DNA of 64,000 bases, taken from Bacillota bacterium (GTDB lineage Bacteria; Bacillota; Sulfobacillia; JACIYH01). The stretch is from positions 586,953 to 650,952 of the forward strand of contig JASEFA010000001.1 in the NCBI GenBank assembly GCA_030019365.1, read 5' to 3'. The first letter of the stretch is position 1, and each line of letters starts with the position of its first letter. Below, piece by piece: positions 42,135 to 50,758 of the stretch. Below the pieces are notes generated by a model. That model was not told the DNA's origin. It saw only the letters and a list, made by a program, of their open reading frames with translations, and made no database searches. The translations under genes and the position numbers were made by a program.

Positions 42135-43136
42135 ATGATGGATGCGGTGGTCGGTATGAAATCTCATTACGGACCCAAGCTGGCCGTGGTGGGCTCGGGG
42201 TACGTGGGGTCTGCCGCAGCCTACACCATCATGCTGTCGGGCCTGGCGCGCGAGCTGGTCCTGGTCGATAAGGACAGGGCAAAGGCGGAAGGACACGCTT
42301 TGGACCTGCTGCACGGGAGCCCTCTGACCGCACCCGTGTCCGTAAGGGCGGGGGATTACGAAGATTGCCGGGGATCGGACATCATCCTGTTCTGTGCGGG
42401 GAGTGCGCAGAAACCGGGACAGAGCCGCCTCCAGCTCGTGCAGGTGAACCTCGAGGCGCTGCGTGACACCATCCCCGCCATCGCCCGCCTGTGTCCCCAG
42501 GCCCTGCTGGTAATGGTCTCCAACCCCGTCGACGTGCTCACACAGGCGGCCCTGCATCTGACCCGGTGGCCACCCGAACGGGTAATCGGGTCGGGCACGG
42601 TGCTGGACAGCGCTCGCTTCCGCCAGGCCCTGGGCCACCACTTCGGGGTAGATCCCCGTAACGTCCATGCCTACGTGGTGGGGGAACACGGTGATAGCGA
42701 AGTGCCCCTGTGGAGCCGCGCCACGGTGGCAGGCCTAACGGTGCCCGAGTTCGAAACGCTCACCAGCAGGCCCGTTGGCGATCCCGGCGCCTTCTTCTCC
42801 AGGGTACGGGAGGCAGCCGGAGAGGTGATCTCGCGTAAGGGCGCGACCTACTACGCCATAGCGGTGGTACTGCGGCGCATCCTGCAGGCGATCCTCAACG
42901 ACCAGCGCTCGGTCCTGACCGTTTCCGGCCTGGTGGAAGGTGCGTACGGCATCACCGGAGTCTGCCTCAGCCTTCCCACCATAGTAGGCAGGCGGGGCAG
43001 GGAAAAGGTGCTGGCCCCTCCCCTGGCCGAACAGGAGCTGGAGGCGCTGTCCCGATCCGCCCGCGTGCTGGCCGGCTTCTCGCACCTTGCCGCCGGGGTC
43101 GATCCGGCCGCGAGAGAGAGCAGGGACCCGGCCTGA
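42135..43136 (+). CDS. ldh: L-lactate dehydrogenase
   Basis: 333 residues of the LDH/MDH family. The NAD site is VVGSGYVGSAAAY near residue 20, with Asp in LVLVDKD. Substrate specificity points to lactate: the loop reads AQKPGQSR, with Gln where malate dehydrogenases have Arg. The active-site His is in GEHGDSEVPLW. LDH reduces pyruvate to L-lactate with NADH in the cytoplasm and often responds to fructose-1,6-bisphosphate. ATG codons at 42135, 42138 and 42156 are all possible; I chose the first. It is transcribed alone, divergent from the DUF362 gene with 77 bases between. Confidence 0.92.
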   Translation: MMDAVVGMKSHYGPKLAVVGSGYVGSAAAYTIMLSGLARELVLVDKDRAKAEGHALDLLHGSPLTAPVSVRAGDYEDCRGSDIILFCAGSAQKPGQSRLQLVQVNLEALRDTIPAIARLCPQALLVMVSNPVDVLTQAALHLTRWPPERVIGSGTVLDSARFRQALGHHFGVDPRNVHAYVVGEHGDSEVPLWSRATVAGLTVPEFETLTSRPVGDPGAFFSRVREAAGEVISRKGATYYAIAVVLRRILQAILNDQRSVLTVSGLVEGAYGITGVCLSLPTIVGRRGREKVLAPPLAEQELEALSRSARVLAGFSHLAAGVDPAARESRDPA

Positions 43137-43288
43137 CCGCAGCCAAATGCTTCAGTAGCAACCGTAATCCCACAGTTGACTGACACGCGACGTGAAATCC
43201 GGTGACCGGGCCGGAACCCCACCGCATCCACTACGGTTTGCCGCGCCTGCCGGGGGCAGCCCTGCCCAGGCCCCGGCTTTTCGGCCGC

Positions 43289-43485
43289 CTGGAGAACGCC
43301 CTGGCCCATCCCCTCACCCTGGTGGTGGCGGGAAGCCGCTACGGCGTCCCGCTCGCCCTCCAGGTCGCCAGCTATGTCTATGTCCTCCAGAACGGCCGTG
43401 TCGTACGCCAGGGCCCGGCGCCGAAATCGCGGCGGACGACCGCCTCGGCCTCTACTACCTGGGGGGCAACACCCACAGCGCGTGA
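43289..43485 (+). pseudogene. decayed 3' fragment of a LivF-type ABC ATPase gene
   Basis: The frame starting at 43202 gives HPLTLVVA and VASYVYVLQNGRVVRQGP, which match the end of branched-chain amino acid ATPases (compare AYVLETGRLALEG in the intact livF at 53 kb). The match then jumps to the next frame at about 43415 as GAEIAADDRLGLYYLGG, the typical LivF C-terminus. No Walker motifs remain upstream. This is a truncated and frameshifted remnant in a 650-base region between ldh and the CBS gene that holds no intact gene. Confidence 0.65.
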
Positions 43486-43513
43486 CACGAAAGACCGAAG
43501 GATGGAGCCTGGG

Positions 43514-43728
43514 CTACCCGGCACTCTCGCCCGAACGATGGTCCAAACGGGGCATCCTTTCCAGGACAAACGCACGAATGGCCTCCGCCGTCTCCAGAGC
43601 CTCTTCCACATCGGAGCGCTCGGGCCAGAACTCCGCATCGTAGCTGATGTCCTTGTCCACGGGCAGGTCGGCAAGCGCCAGGCGATCAGTCCATCATCAA
43701 GCGCATGTCCCACTGCCGTCCGCGACAT
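43514..43728 (-). pseudogene. frameshifted small ORF resembling a HEPN-domain protein
   Basis: A strong ribosome-binding site (GGAGAGGAGGG) precedes an ATG at 43728, but the sense continues in another frame: LPVDKDISYDAEFWPE, then DVEEALETAEAIRAFVLERM, ending at a TAG at 43514. The helix pattern of the last part resembles the C-terminus of HEPN proteins of nucleotidyltransferase-HEPN modules. The frame change near the start suggests a broken toxin-type gene; no nucleotidyltransferase partner remains. The similarity is weak. Confidence 0.35.
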
Positions 43729-43786
43729 GCCACGCCCTCCTCTCCCCTATCGTATCATGCAGAGGGCCGCTGGCAAGAGCAGCCGG

Positions 43787-44428
43787 CTACTGGCTGTCGC
43801 GCGTGTCCACCACCCGGTAGCCCGCGTCGCGGATGGCATCCACCGCCGCGCGGGCGCGCTCACCGGCCAGGCGCATGATGATCTCCGCCTCACCTTCGTG
43901 GGGCGGGAAGGAAGCCACGCTCAGGATGTTGACACCGTGATCGCGGCAGATGCCGGTGACGGCCGCCAGCATGCCCACCCGGTCCGGGAGCGTCAGGGTG
44001 ACGCGCAGGCCGGGCTGCCGCAGGCCCATCAGATCCAGGAAGGCCTCGAATATGTCGGTCTCGGTGATGATGCCCACCGGCCGGCCGTCTTCCACCACGG
44101 GCAGGCCCCCCACCCGGTGCTGCCGCATGAGAAGAGCAGCCTCTTCCAGGGTAGCATCCGGGGACACGGTGACCACCTTGCGGGTCATCGCCTGTTCCAC
44201 GGGCAGGCGAGCGATCAGGTAGTTGAGCTCCCAGATGCTGAGACTGGTGGCCGGAGAAGGGGAAACCCGGAAGAGGTCCAGCAGGGTGACTATCCCCACC
44301 AGCTCCCCGTCCTTGACCACGGGGAGCCGCCGGATATGCCTCTGCTCCATCATGCGCAGGGCTTCCGGAACCGGCGTGGAAGGCGACACCGTCACCAGGT
44401 CCTTCGACATACGGTCACGCACCAGCAC
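43787..44428 (-). CDS. CBS-pair/ACT domain regulatory protein (AcuB-like)
   Basis: About 213 residues: two CBS domains (about 4-58 and 78-135; RLPVVKDGELVGIVTLLDL and GGLPVVEDGRPVGIITETD) and an ACT domain (about 140-208; PDRVGMLAAVTGICRDHGVNI). Such AcuB-like proteins bind nucleotides and amino acids and regulate metabolism; the exact partner is unknown. I chose the GTG at 44428 with GAGGGGG eight bases upstream; the frame is open 38 codons further. It is transcribed alone, divergent from dnaE. Confidence 0.85.
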   Translation of the reverse strand: MLVRDRMSKDLVTVSPSTPVPEALRMMEQRHIRRLPVVKDGELVGIVTLLDLFRVSPSPATSLSIWELNYLIARLPVEQAMTRKVVTVSPDATLEEAALLMRQHRVGGLPVVEDGRPVGIITETDIFEAFLDLMGLRQPGLRVTLTLPDRVGMLAAVTGICRDHGVNILSVASFPPHEGEAEIIMRLAGERARAAVDAIRDAGYRVVDTRDSQ

Positions 44429-44542
44429 GGCACAAACCCCCTCGCGCGGGGCCGCTGCGGCCCGCGGTATCGCAGGAATGTTTCGCCACCGCCCTGGTTT
44501 TACCTTCAAGGTAGGGATTCTACGGGTCCAGGTCGACCCCAT

Positions 44543-44571
44543 AGCGTACCACGTGTTCCCGTGCGGGACAA
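44543..44571 (-). promoter_or_regulatory. possible sigma-A promoter of the CBS-ACT gene
   Basis: On the minus strand TTGTCC (44571-44566), a 17-base spacer and TACGCT (44548-44543). The spacing is right and five of six -35 positions fit roughly, but the -10 is weak. Confidence 0.3.
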
Positions 44572-44592
44572 AAGCGGGGAAAACTAGGAGCG

Positions 44593-47500
44593 ATGTTCAC
44601 GCACCTGCACGTTCACAGCCATTTCAGCTTTTTCGACTCCCCCACGGCGCCGGCGGCTCTGGTGAAAAAGGCAGCGACGCTGGGGATGCCCGCCCTCGCC
44701 CTCACCGACCACGGCGTCCTGCACGGGGTGCCCTCGTTCGTGGCCGCCTGTCGGCGCCACGGCGTACGGCCCGTGGCAGGAGTACAACTTGCGTTTTGCC
44801 CTGGTGATAAGGGCGGCGCGACAGTGGCTGCGCGCGCAGGGACCGGCCGGGACGGAGCACCCTTCGAACTCGTGCTGCTGTGCCACGATCAGACGGGGTA
44901 CCACAACCTCTGCCGGCTTAGCAGCGCCGCTCAGGCCATGACCTGGGGCTGCAGGCCCCAACCCCTGTCGGTACTGCAGGAGCAGGCGGGGGGCCTGGTA
45001 TGTCTGAGCGGTTCGGTACGGGGACCGCTGGCGGGGCTGCTCGCGGTCGGCGAGCGGAAACGGGCGGCGGACCTGGCCGGCCTGCTGCGCGAGCTGTTTT
45101 GCGGGGCATTCTTCATCGAAGTGCCGGCCACCGGCGCCGTGGCCCAGCCGGTGCTCGCCGGCCTGGTCGATCTGGCCCGGGAACTGGCCGTACCGCTCGC
45201 CGCTACGGCCGACGTCCACTACGCGGAGCCCCGCGAGGCGACCGTGCGGCGGCTTCTTCTCGCCGGCCAGAGATCATCTCGCCCCGGCCAGCCACACGAC
45301 GCGGCGCCAGCGAGCCTCCGCAAGCCAGGCGGCCGGGAATCGGTCGGGCCTGCTGATCGAGACGGCCCAAGGGAAGATAGCCCGCAGCAGGGAGATGGGC
45401 CCCGGGAAAGCGGTGACCTCTGGCTGTGCTCCGAAAGGGAGATCCGACGGAGACTGGCCTTCCTGCCCCGCGCCGTCGCAGAGGAAGCGCTGGCCAACAC
45501 GGTAGCCATCGCGGAGGAATGTCACTGGGACCTGGAGCCGCTCGCAGGCGCTGAAGGCGGCGGGCTGCCGGACCCCGCCTGCCCGGCCCACTCTGCCGAT
45601 GACCTGCGGCGCCTGGTGGATGAGGGGCGACGCTCTCGCTATCCCACGGGGGAACCCTCCGAGGTGGCGCCACGCCTGGAGCGGGAACTGGAGGTCACCA
45701 TCGGGCGGGGGCTGGCCGACTACTTCCTGCTGGCGCACCGGGTGGCGTCCTGGTGCCACCGGGAGGGGATTCCGGTGGGCCCGGGCCGTGGCTCGGCGGC
45801 GGGCAGCCTGGTCTGCTACTGCCTGGGCATCACCGACGTGGACCCCCTGGAAGAAGGGCTAATGTTCGAGCGCTTCCTGAATCCGGAGAGGCCGGACCTG
45901 CCCGACATCGACATGGACGTGTGCCAGCGCCGACGCCCGGAGGTGATCGCCATGCTCACCGGGCAGGCGGGAGCCGTGGGAGTGGTCACGTTCACCACGC
46001 TGGGGGCGAGGTCAGCCCTGCGCCTGGCAGGGCGGGCCCTGGGCCTTCCCCCCGACCGCATCGGCGCCCTCACCGCCGCCTTCCCCGGCGAGCGCGGCCC
46101 CGGGGCGCTGGCCCACGCCCTGGCCTCGGTACCCGAGCTGCGGGCCATCCCCCGTGACCGGGAACCCTTCCGTACCCTGTTCGGGGCGGCAGCGCTGCTG
46201 GAAGGTATCCCGGTGGGGCGCTCCCGCCACCCCTCGGGGGTGGTGGTCATCCCGCCCGGCCAGCGAGAGGAGCTGCCCCTGTACCGGGCCCCCGACGGCC
46301 AGCCCGTGAGCCAGTATGACGCCGAATCCCTGGAAATGCTGGGGGTGCCCAAGCTGGACGTGCTGGGCCTGCGGCACCTCACGGTGGCGGGTGATACGGA
46401 GCGCATGGTGCGCCAGGCGGAGCCGGCCTTCTCGGTGGATCGTCTCGATCCTGACGACCCCATCACCTGGGACCTGATCGGTGCGGCGGAGACGGTGGGA
46501 TGCTTCCAATTGGAGAGCGAAGGGATGCGTCACCTGCTGGAACGGATGCAGCCCCGTTCCCTGCCGGACCTGGCCACCGCCATCGCCTCGTACAAGCCCG
46601 GACCCCTGCGGGCGCGCAGCCGGCGGGCCGCCCACAGGCGGGCCGGGGACACCGGCGCAGGGGACAGCGCACGGGCTGCCGGAGCGCCAGGCGGGGCCTC
46701 ACCGGCCGCCGCAGGCAGGGGCGGACCGCCCACCGAGGTGAGCGGGCCGCCTCCCCTCCTGCAGGACATCCTGGCCCCCACGCGGGGCATCCTGGTCTAC
46801 CAGGAGCAGGTGATGGAAGCGGGCCAGCGCCTGGCCGGCATGACTGCGGGAAAGGCAGATCTCATGCGGCGCTTGCTGGAGAAGGGGCAGCGCCTGCGCC
46901 CCGCCCTGCTCCGGGAATGGGAAGCCCGGTTCGTGAGCGGCGCGCGCGAGCGGGGCATACCCGAAGCCGAAGCAAGAGACGCCTTCCACTGGCTGAGCAG
47001 GGCGGCCGGGTATACCTTCAACCGGGCCCACGCCACCTGCTACGCCCGCCTGGCCTACCAGGCCGCCTACCTCAAGGCCCACCATCCAGCACCGTACCTG
47101 GCCGCCCTCCTCTCCAACCCCGGCGGGTACTACCCGCCCGACCTCTACCTGTACGAGGCACGGCGCCTGGGGATCGCCGTGCTGCCCGCCCACCCCAATC
47201 ACAGCGGCGCCTTCTGGCGGGCGGAAAAAGGGGCCATACGGGCCGGGCTCCTCTCCCTGCCCGGCGTGGGCCTGCACGCCGCCCTCGCCTGCCTGCGGGA
47301 ACGGGCGAGGGGCGGCGATTTCCGTTCCCCCCAGGACCTGACCCTCCGCCTGCGGGGCAAAGTACCCCGGGCGGCCCTCTCTGCGCTGCTTCTGGCACGC
47401 GAAGAGGCCGAAAGGCCCGGCGCAGGCCGGACCGAATGTGCGCGGCCCGACGAACAACCGGCCCGCGCAGATGATCAAGAAGTGATACTCGAGGGCCGGG

Positions 47501-47745
47501 TGGTGCAGGGGCAACGCGTTCCGGCACCGGGGGGCGGTTACCGCCTGGTACTCCTGCTGGACACCGGGCGCGAGATGGTGCACGTACACGTACCCGCCCG
47601 GGTATACGAGCGGGACGCCCTGGCCCTGGACCCCCGTCACCTCACCGTACGGGGGCGGCTGGACCGCCGGGGTGGTCACCTGCGCCTCCTGGCGTCGGCC
47701 CTGGGGAGTCCGGCTTTTAGCATCGGTCGCGGGGGAGAAAGCTAG
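44593..47745 (+). CDS. dnaE: DNA polymerase III alpha subunit, short DnaE2/ImuC-like form
   Basis: 1050 residues. The PHP domain starts FTHLHVHSHFSFFDSP with TDHG near residue 38. The catalytic aspartates are visible in PDIDMD (437-442) and PKLDVLGL (Asp589). A helix-hairpin-helix (LLSLPGVGLHAAL, about 895) and an OB fold (about 960-1040) follow; the C-terminal tau-binding domain of replicative DnaE is missing. The length and the downstream repair genes suggest the damage-tolerance type (DnaE2/ImuC), although no imuA or imuB is nearby. Two low-complexity inserts (about residues 235-275 and 675-715) replace parts usually conserved, including the region after SYKPGPL. The ATG at 44593 follows AGGAG. 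It is the first gene of a three-gene cluster. Confidence 0.88.
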   Translation: MFTHLHVHSHFSFFDSPTAPAALVKKAATLGMPALALTDHGVLHGVPSFVAACRRHGVRPVAGVQLAFCPGDKGGATVAARAGTGRDGAPFELVLLCHDQTGYHNLCRLSSAAQAMTWGCRPQPLSVLQEQAGGLVCLSGSVRGPLAGLLAVGERKRAADLAGLLRELFCGAFFIEVPATGAVAQPVLAGLVDLARELAVPLAATADVHYAEPREATVRRLLLAGQRSSRPGQPHDAAPASLRKPGGRESVGPADRDGPREDSPQQGDGPRESGDLWLCSEREIRRRLAFLPRAVAEEALANTVAIAEECHWDLEPLAGAEGGGLPDPACPAHSADDLRRLVDEGRRSRYPTGEPSEVAPRLERELEVTIGRGLADYFLLAHRVASWCHREGIPVGPGRGSAAGSLVCYCLGITDVDPLEEGLMFERFLNPERPDLPDIDMDVCQRRRPEVIAMLTGQAGAVGVVTFTTLGARSALRLAGRALGLPPDRIGALTAAFPGERGPGALAHALASVPELRAIPRDREPFRTLFGAAALLEGIPVGRSRHPSGVVVIPPGQREELPLYRAPDGQPVSQYDAESLEMLGVPKLDVLGLRHLTVAGDTERMVRQAEPAFSVDRLDPDDPITWDLIGAAETVGCFQLESEGMRHLLERMQPRSLPDLATAIASYKPGPLRARSRRAAHRRAGDTGAGDSARAAGAPGGASPAAAGRGGPPTEVSGPPPLLQDILAPTRGILVYQEQVMEAGQRLAGMTAGKADLMRRLLEKGQRLRPALLREWEARFVSGARERGIPEAEARDAFHWLSRAAGYTFNRAHATCYARLAYQAAYLKAHHPAPYLAALLSNPGGYYPPDLYLYEARRLGIAVLPAHPNHSGAFWRAEKGAIRAGLLSLPGVGLHAALACLRERARGGDFRSPQDLTLRLRGKVPRAALSALLLAREEAERPGAGRTECARPDEQPARADDQEVILEGRVVQGQRVPAPGGGYRLVLLLDTGREMVHVHVPARVYERDALALDPRHLTVRGRLDRRGGHLRLLASALGSPAFSIGRGGES

Positions 47746-47753
47746 GCGGGGTG

Positions 47754-48665
47754 ATGGCGACGATCGTCGTGGGAACGGGGGGCTACTCGTACGAGGACTG
47801 GCGGGGTGTGTTCTACCCCAAGGACCTCCCCAAGAACCGCATGCTCGAGTTCTACAGCCGGGAATTCGACTTCGTGGAACTGAACACGACGTACTACCGC
47901 CAGCCCAGCCGTCCCATGCTGAGGAATATGGTCCAGATGACCCCGCCGCGGTTCTCCTTTGCCGTGAAGGCGTACCGGGGCATCACCCACGAGAGGGAAC
48001 GGCCGCGCCATGAGTTGCGCGCCATGCTGGACGCCCTCGAACCGCTGCGCCAGGAAGGACGCCTGGGGTGCGCCCTGCTGCAGTTCCCCACCAGCTTCCG
48101 CTACAACGGCGAGAATGTGGCGCTGCTGCGGGACCTGGGCCAGGACCTCAGGGGGACGCCGGCCGTGGTGGAGTTCCGCCACCAGGAATGGCTGCGGGAA
48201 GACGTGTTTCACCTCCTGGAGGAGAGCCGACTGGGGTTCACCTGCGTGGATGAGCCGGCCTTCCGCACCCTGGTGCCCCCGGCCGTGCGGGCGACCGCCG
48301 ACGTGGCCTACGTGCGCTTCCACGGGCGCAACTATCAGAAATGGTGGCGGCACGAGGATCCCTCCGAACGCTATGACTATCTCTACACCCGGGAGGAACT
48401 GGCCGAGTGGGTGCCCCGCATCCGCCTCCTGGAGCGGCAGGCGGGTAAGGTGTTCGTGAGCATGAACAACCACCGGCGCGGGCAGGCGGTCATCAACGGT
48501 CGCACGATCAAGGAGTTGCTGGAGCTTACCTGGCCCACTCCCCTGGTCACGGCGGAGACGGTGCTGGAATCCCACTCCCCCGCTCTGGCCGGCCCGGCGG
48601 AGAGGAGGGGCAGTGCATCGGCGTCGGCGGCAGGTGGGGCCGCAGGAGGAGGTGCCCGCGGGTGA
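47754..48665 (+). CDS. DUF72 (YecE-like) family protein
   Basis: About 303 residues of DUF72, a TIM-barrel family. Typical stretches are VGTGGYSYEDWRGVFYP at the start, FVELNTTYYRQPS (about 40), FSFAVKAYRGITHERE and VSMNNHRRGQAVING near the end. No enzymatic activity is firmly established; members are often encoded beside DNA repair or Fe-S genes. ATG at 47754 with a GTG one codon upstream. An Ala/Gly-rich tail overlaps the start of the glycosylase gene (GTGA), so the two are translationally coupled. Confidence 0.88.
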   Translation: MATIVVGTGGYSYEDWRGVFYPKDLPKNRMLEFYSREFDFVELNTTYYRQPSRPMLRNMVQMTPPRFSFAVKAYRGITHERERPRHELRAMLDALEPLRQEGRLGCALLQFPTSFRYNGENVALLRDLGQDLRGTPAVVEFRHQEWLREDVFHLLEESRLGFTCVDEPAFRTLVPPAVRATADVAYVRFHGRNYQKWWRHEDPSERYDYLYTREELAEWVPRIRLLERQAGKVFVSMNNHRRGQAVINGRTIKELLELTWPTPLVTAETVLESHSPALAGPAERRGSASASAAGGAAGGGARG

Positions 48666-49306
48666 GGCCGGTGCATCTCCCGACCGCAGTCCCCGGAGAG
48701 ACGAGGGCGGAGCGGGAGCAGCGTCCCGCGGGGCTGGCGGAGCGGGAGGGGCGCCTCGCAGTGCTGGCGGAAGAGGCACGGCGGTGCCACCTGTGCCCCC
48801 TGGGCGATTCACGCCGGCTGGCTGTGCCGGGCGAGGGTCCTGCCGATGCCGCTCTGGTGCTGGTGGGAGAAGCTCCCGGCGAAAAGGAGGACGAGGCCGG
48901 CCGTCCCTATGTGGGCAATGCCGGTCGCCTGCTCGGTCACCTGCTGGGGGAAGCCGGGCTCGACCGCGGGGAGACGTTCATCACCGGGGCTGTCAAGTGC
49001 CGCCCACCGGGCAACCGCACTCCCCGCGCATCGGAAATCGAGGTGTGCGCGCAGCACTACCTGCGGCCTCAAGTCGAGATCATACGTCCCCGCATCGTAT
49101 GCCCCCAGGGGACCGCCGCCGTCCGGGCCGTGCTGGGACCGGGGGTCAGGCTGGCCGCGGTGCGCGGGCGCCCCCTCCAGCGGGAAGGGCACACGGTGTT
49201 CGTCACCCACCACCCCGCCGCCGTCTTCTACCGCGAGGAGCTCAAGAACACCCTGGAGCAGGACATGGCGGCCCTGGCCCGCCTGCTGCGGGGCGGCGGT
49301 CCGTAG
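48662..49306 (+). CDS. udg: family 4 uracil-DNA glycosylase
   Basis: 214 residues with the UDG family 4 pattern: GEAPGEKEDEAGRPYVGNAG (69-88) and THHPAAVFY near residue 180. Four Cys ligands for a [4Fe-4S] cluster are at 42, 45, 113 and 129. The enzyme excises uracil from DNA, important in GC-rich and thermophilic genomes where cytosine deaminates often. The GTG at 48662 overlaps the DUF72 stop. Together with the DnaE2-like polymerase it forms a repair cluster. The first 35 residues are Arg/Glu-rich and not conserved. Confidence 0.93.
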   Translation: MRPVHLPTAVPGETRAEREQRPAGLAEREGRLAVLAEEARRCHLCPLGDSRRLAVPGEGPADAALVLVGEAPGEKEDEAGRPYVGNAGRLLGHLLGEAGLDRGETFITGAVKCRPPGNRTPRASEIEVCAQHYLRPQVEIIRPRIVCPQGTAAVRAVLGPGVRLAAVRGRPLQREGHTVFVTHHPAAVFYREELKNTLEQDMAALARLLRGGGP

Positions 49307-49345
49307 AGAAATCTGAACGGAGCACGCCCTCTGACAGCACTGCGA

Positions 49346-50758
49346 TCACCGGGGGGCAACCATCCTGAGCCCGCCGTGCGGGCCGCGCATGGCCTCCACC
49401 AGAGGACGACCGCCCACCATCACCATCTCCACCCGGCCCGGGTCGTCCCGGCGGAGCAGCACCAGGTCGGCCACGCGCCCGCGTTCCAGGTAACCGCGGT
49501 CGGGGGCCAGGCTGGGGACGGCGTCGGCTACCCACCCCGTAACCATGGCCACCGCTTCTGCGAGTGGACGTAACCCCCGGCCGAGCACCTCGGCCAGAGC
49601 CACCACCTGGGGGTCGAAAAGACCGCCCCCGTAGTCGGTGGATATGAGGTCGGCCGCCCCCCGGGCCACCAGCTCCAGCAGAGGTTGCGGACCGGGGGTG
49701 GTATGACGCGCCCCGAAGGCGTCGAAGGTGGCCACGTCCACCAGGACTCCCGCCGCCCGCAGGCGCAGCGCCAGGTCCACCGCCTCGTCCGGAAGGAGCG
49801 AGTCATGATTGCAGTGGGCGGCGATCAGCCGCCCTCCATGGCGGACGAGCTCCAGTACCACCGCCCGGGAAGGGGCAGCGGTGTGCAGGATGACGGGGAC
49901 CCCCAGCCGCGCTCCCACTTCCACCGCCTCCCGCATCCCGTCCAGGGCCGCCTGAAACGAGGGCAGCACGCTCTCCTCCACCAGCCGCCTGGCCCCCTGC
50001 GGGGAGAGCACATCGGCCAGGCCCAGTTCGCCCAGGACATCGCGCACGGCTGCCTCCCTGTACGCCCGGGGATCGATGTGGCGCCCCAGCACCGCCGTCT
50101 TCAGCGCCCGCGCCCCCGCCGGTGATATCTCCCGCCCCGTACGCTCTCGCACGGCCCGCGGTATGTACAGGTACTCCTGCCCGCCCCCGCCCAGGGTGTG
50201 ACCGCCGCCGATTTCCCCCAGGCACACCGCCCCCGCCTCCAGCATCCTCTCGGCGGTCATGCGGCGGTGGCGCGGGGAAAGGCCCCGTCCGTCGGCCCGC
50301 AGGGCGGCTCTGAGGTTGAGGGGGGTATGGGAAGTGGCCGTCTTCAGGTTCACGGGGGCGAGGGAGCGGGCCGCCTCCACCTCCTCGGGCAGGGCGAAAC
50401 CGTCCAGGTTGAGTACGGTGGTGGTGCCCGCCTGCAGGTGACGGAGCAGGTTGCAGCGCACCTCGCCTTCGGCCAGGGCCTCCGCCCCGCTGGCGAAAAG
50501 GGGTCCCAGCGTGCAGCCATGGGCATGGTGGTTGATCAGACCGGGGAGCACGTAGCATCGGCGCGCATCGATCACCTCACCGTCCACCGGCGCACCCCCC
50601 GCTCCGGAACGCGCCGGCACCGGCTGCCCGGAGACCGCCCCCGCACCTGCAGGCAGTATGTCGGCGACGAGGGCACCCTCGACCACCACGGTGGCACCCT
50701 CCAGCACGGTGCCCCCGTCGCCGGTCACCACCGTGCCCCCGGCGATGAAGAACCTCAT
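49346..50758 (-). CDS. amidohydrolase family protein
   Basis: 470 residues of the metal-dependent amidohydrolase superfamily (TIM barrel). The first metal motif is GLINHHAHGC (about residue 77); later ligands are probable His in VILHTAAPS and AAHCNHDS and Asp in ISTDYGGG. The N-terminal beta domain begins MRFFIAGGTVVTGDGG. Substrates could be imidazolones, hydantoins, guanine-like bases or N-acyl amino acids. The ATG at 50758 overlaps the stop of the opine dehydrogenase-like gene, so the two act together; in this context a role in opening or deacylating an opine-like compound is plausible but inferred. Last gene of the catabolic run. Confidence 0.87.
   Translation of the reverse strand: MRFFIAGGTVVTGDGGTVLEGATVVVEGALVADILPAGAGAVSGQPVPARSGAGGAPVDGEVIDARRCYVLPGLINHHAHGCTLGPLFASGAEALAEGEVRCNLLRHLQAGTTTVLNLDGFALPEEVEAARSLAPVNLKTATSHTPLNLRAALRADGRGLSPRHRRMTAERMLEAGAVCLGEIGGGHTLGGGGQEYLYIPRAVRERTGREISPAGARALKTAVLGRHIDPRAYREAAVRDVLGELGLADVLSPQGARRLVEESVLPSFQAALDGMREAVEVGARLGVPVILHTAAPSRAVVLELVRHGGRLIAAHCNHDSLLPDEAVDLALRLRAAGVLVDVATFDAFGARHTTPGPQPLLELVARGAADLISTDYGGGLFDPQVVALAEVLGRGLRPLAEAVAMVTGWVADAVPSLAPDRGYLERGRVADLVLLRRDDPGRVEMVMVGGRPLVEAMRGPHGGLRMVAPR

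Noticed and set aside
43192-43500. An intact small gene in the ldh-CBS interval
   Set aside because: The similarity to LivF is split across two frames and lacks the ATP-binding half, so it is reported as a remnant instead.
44429-44592. A LexA/SOS box in front of the DnaE2-like gene
   Set aside because: I looked for GAAC-N4-GTTC-type palindromes in the intergenic region and found none; only a weak sigma-A promoter for the opposite gene is visible.
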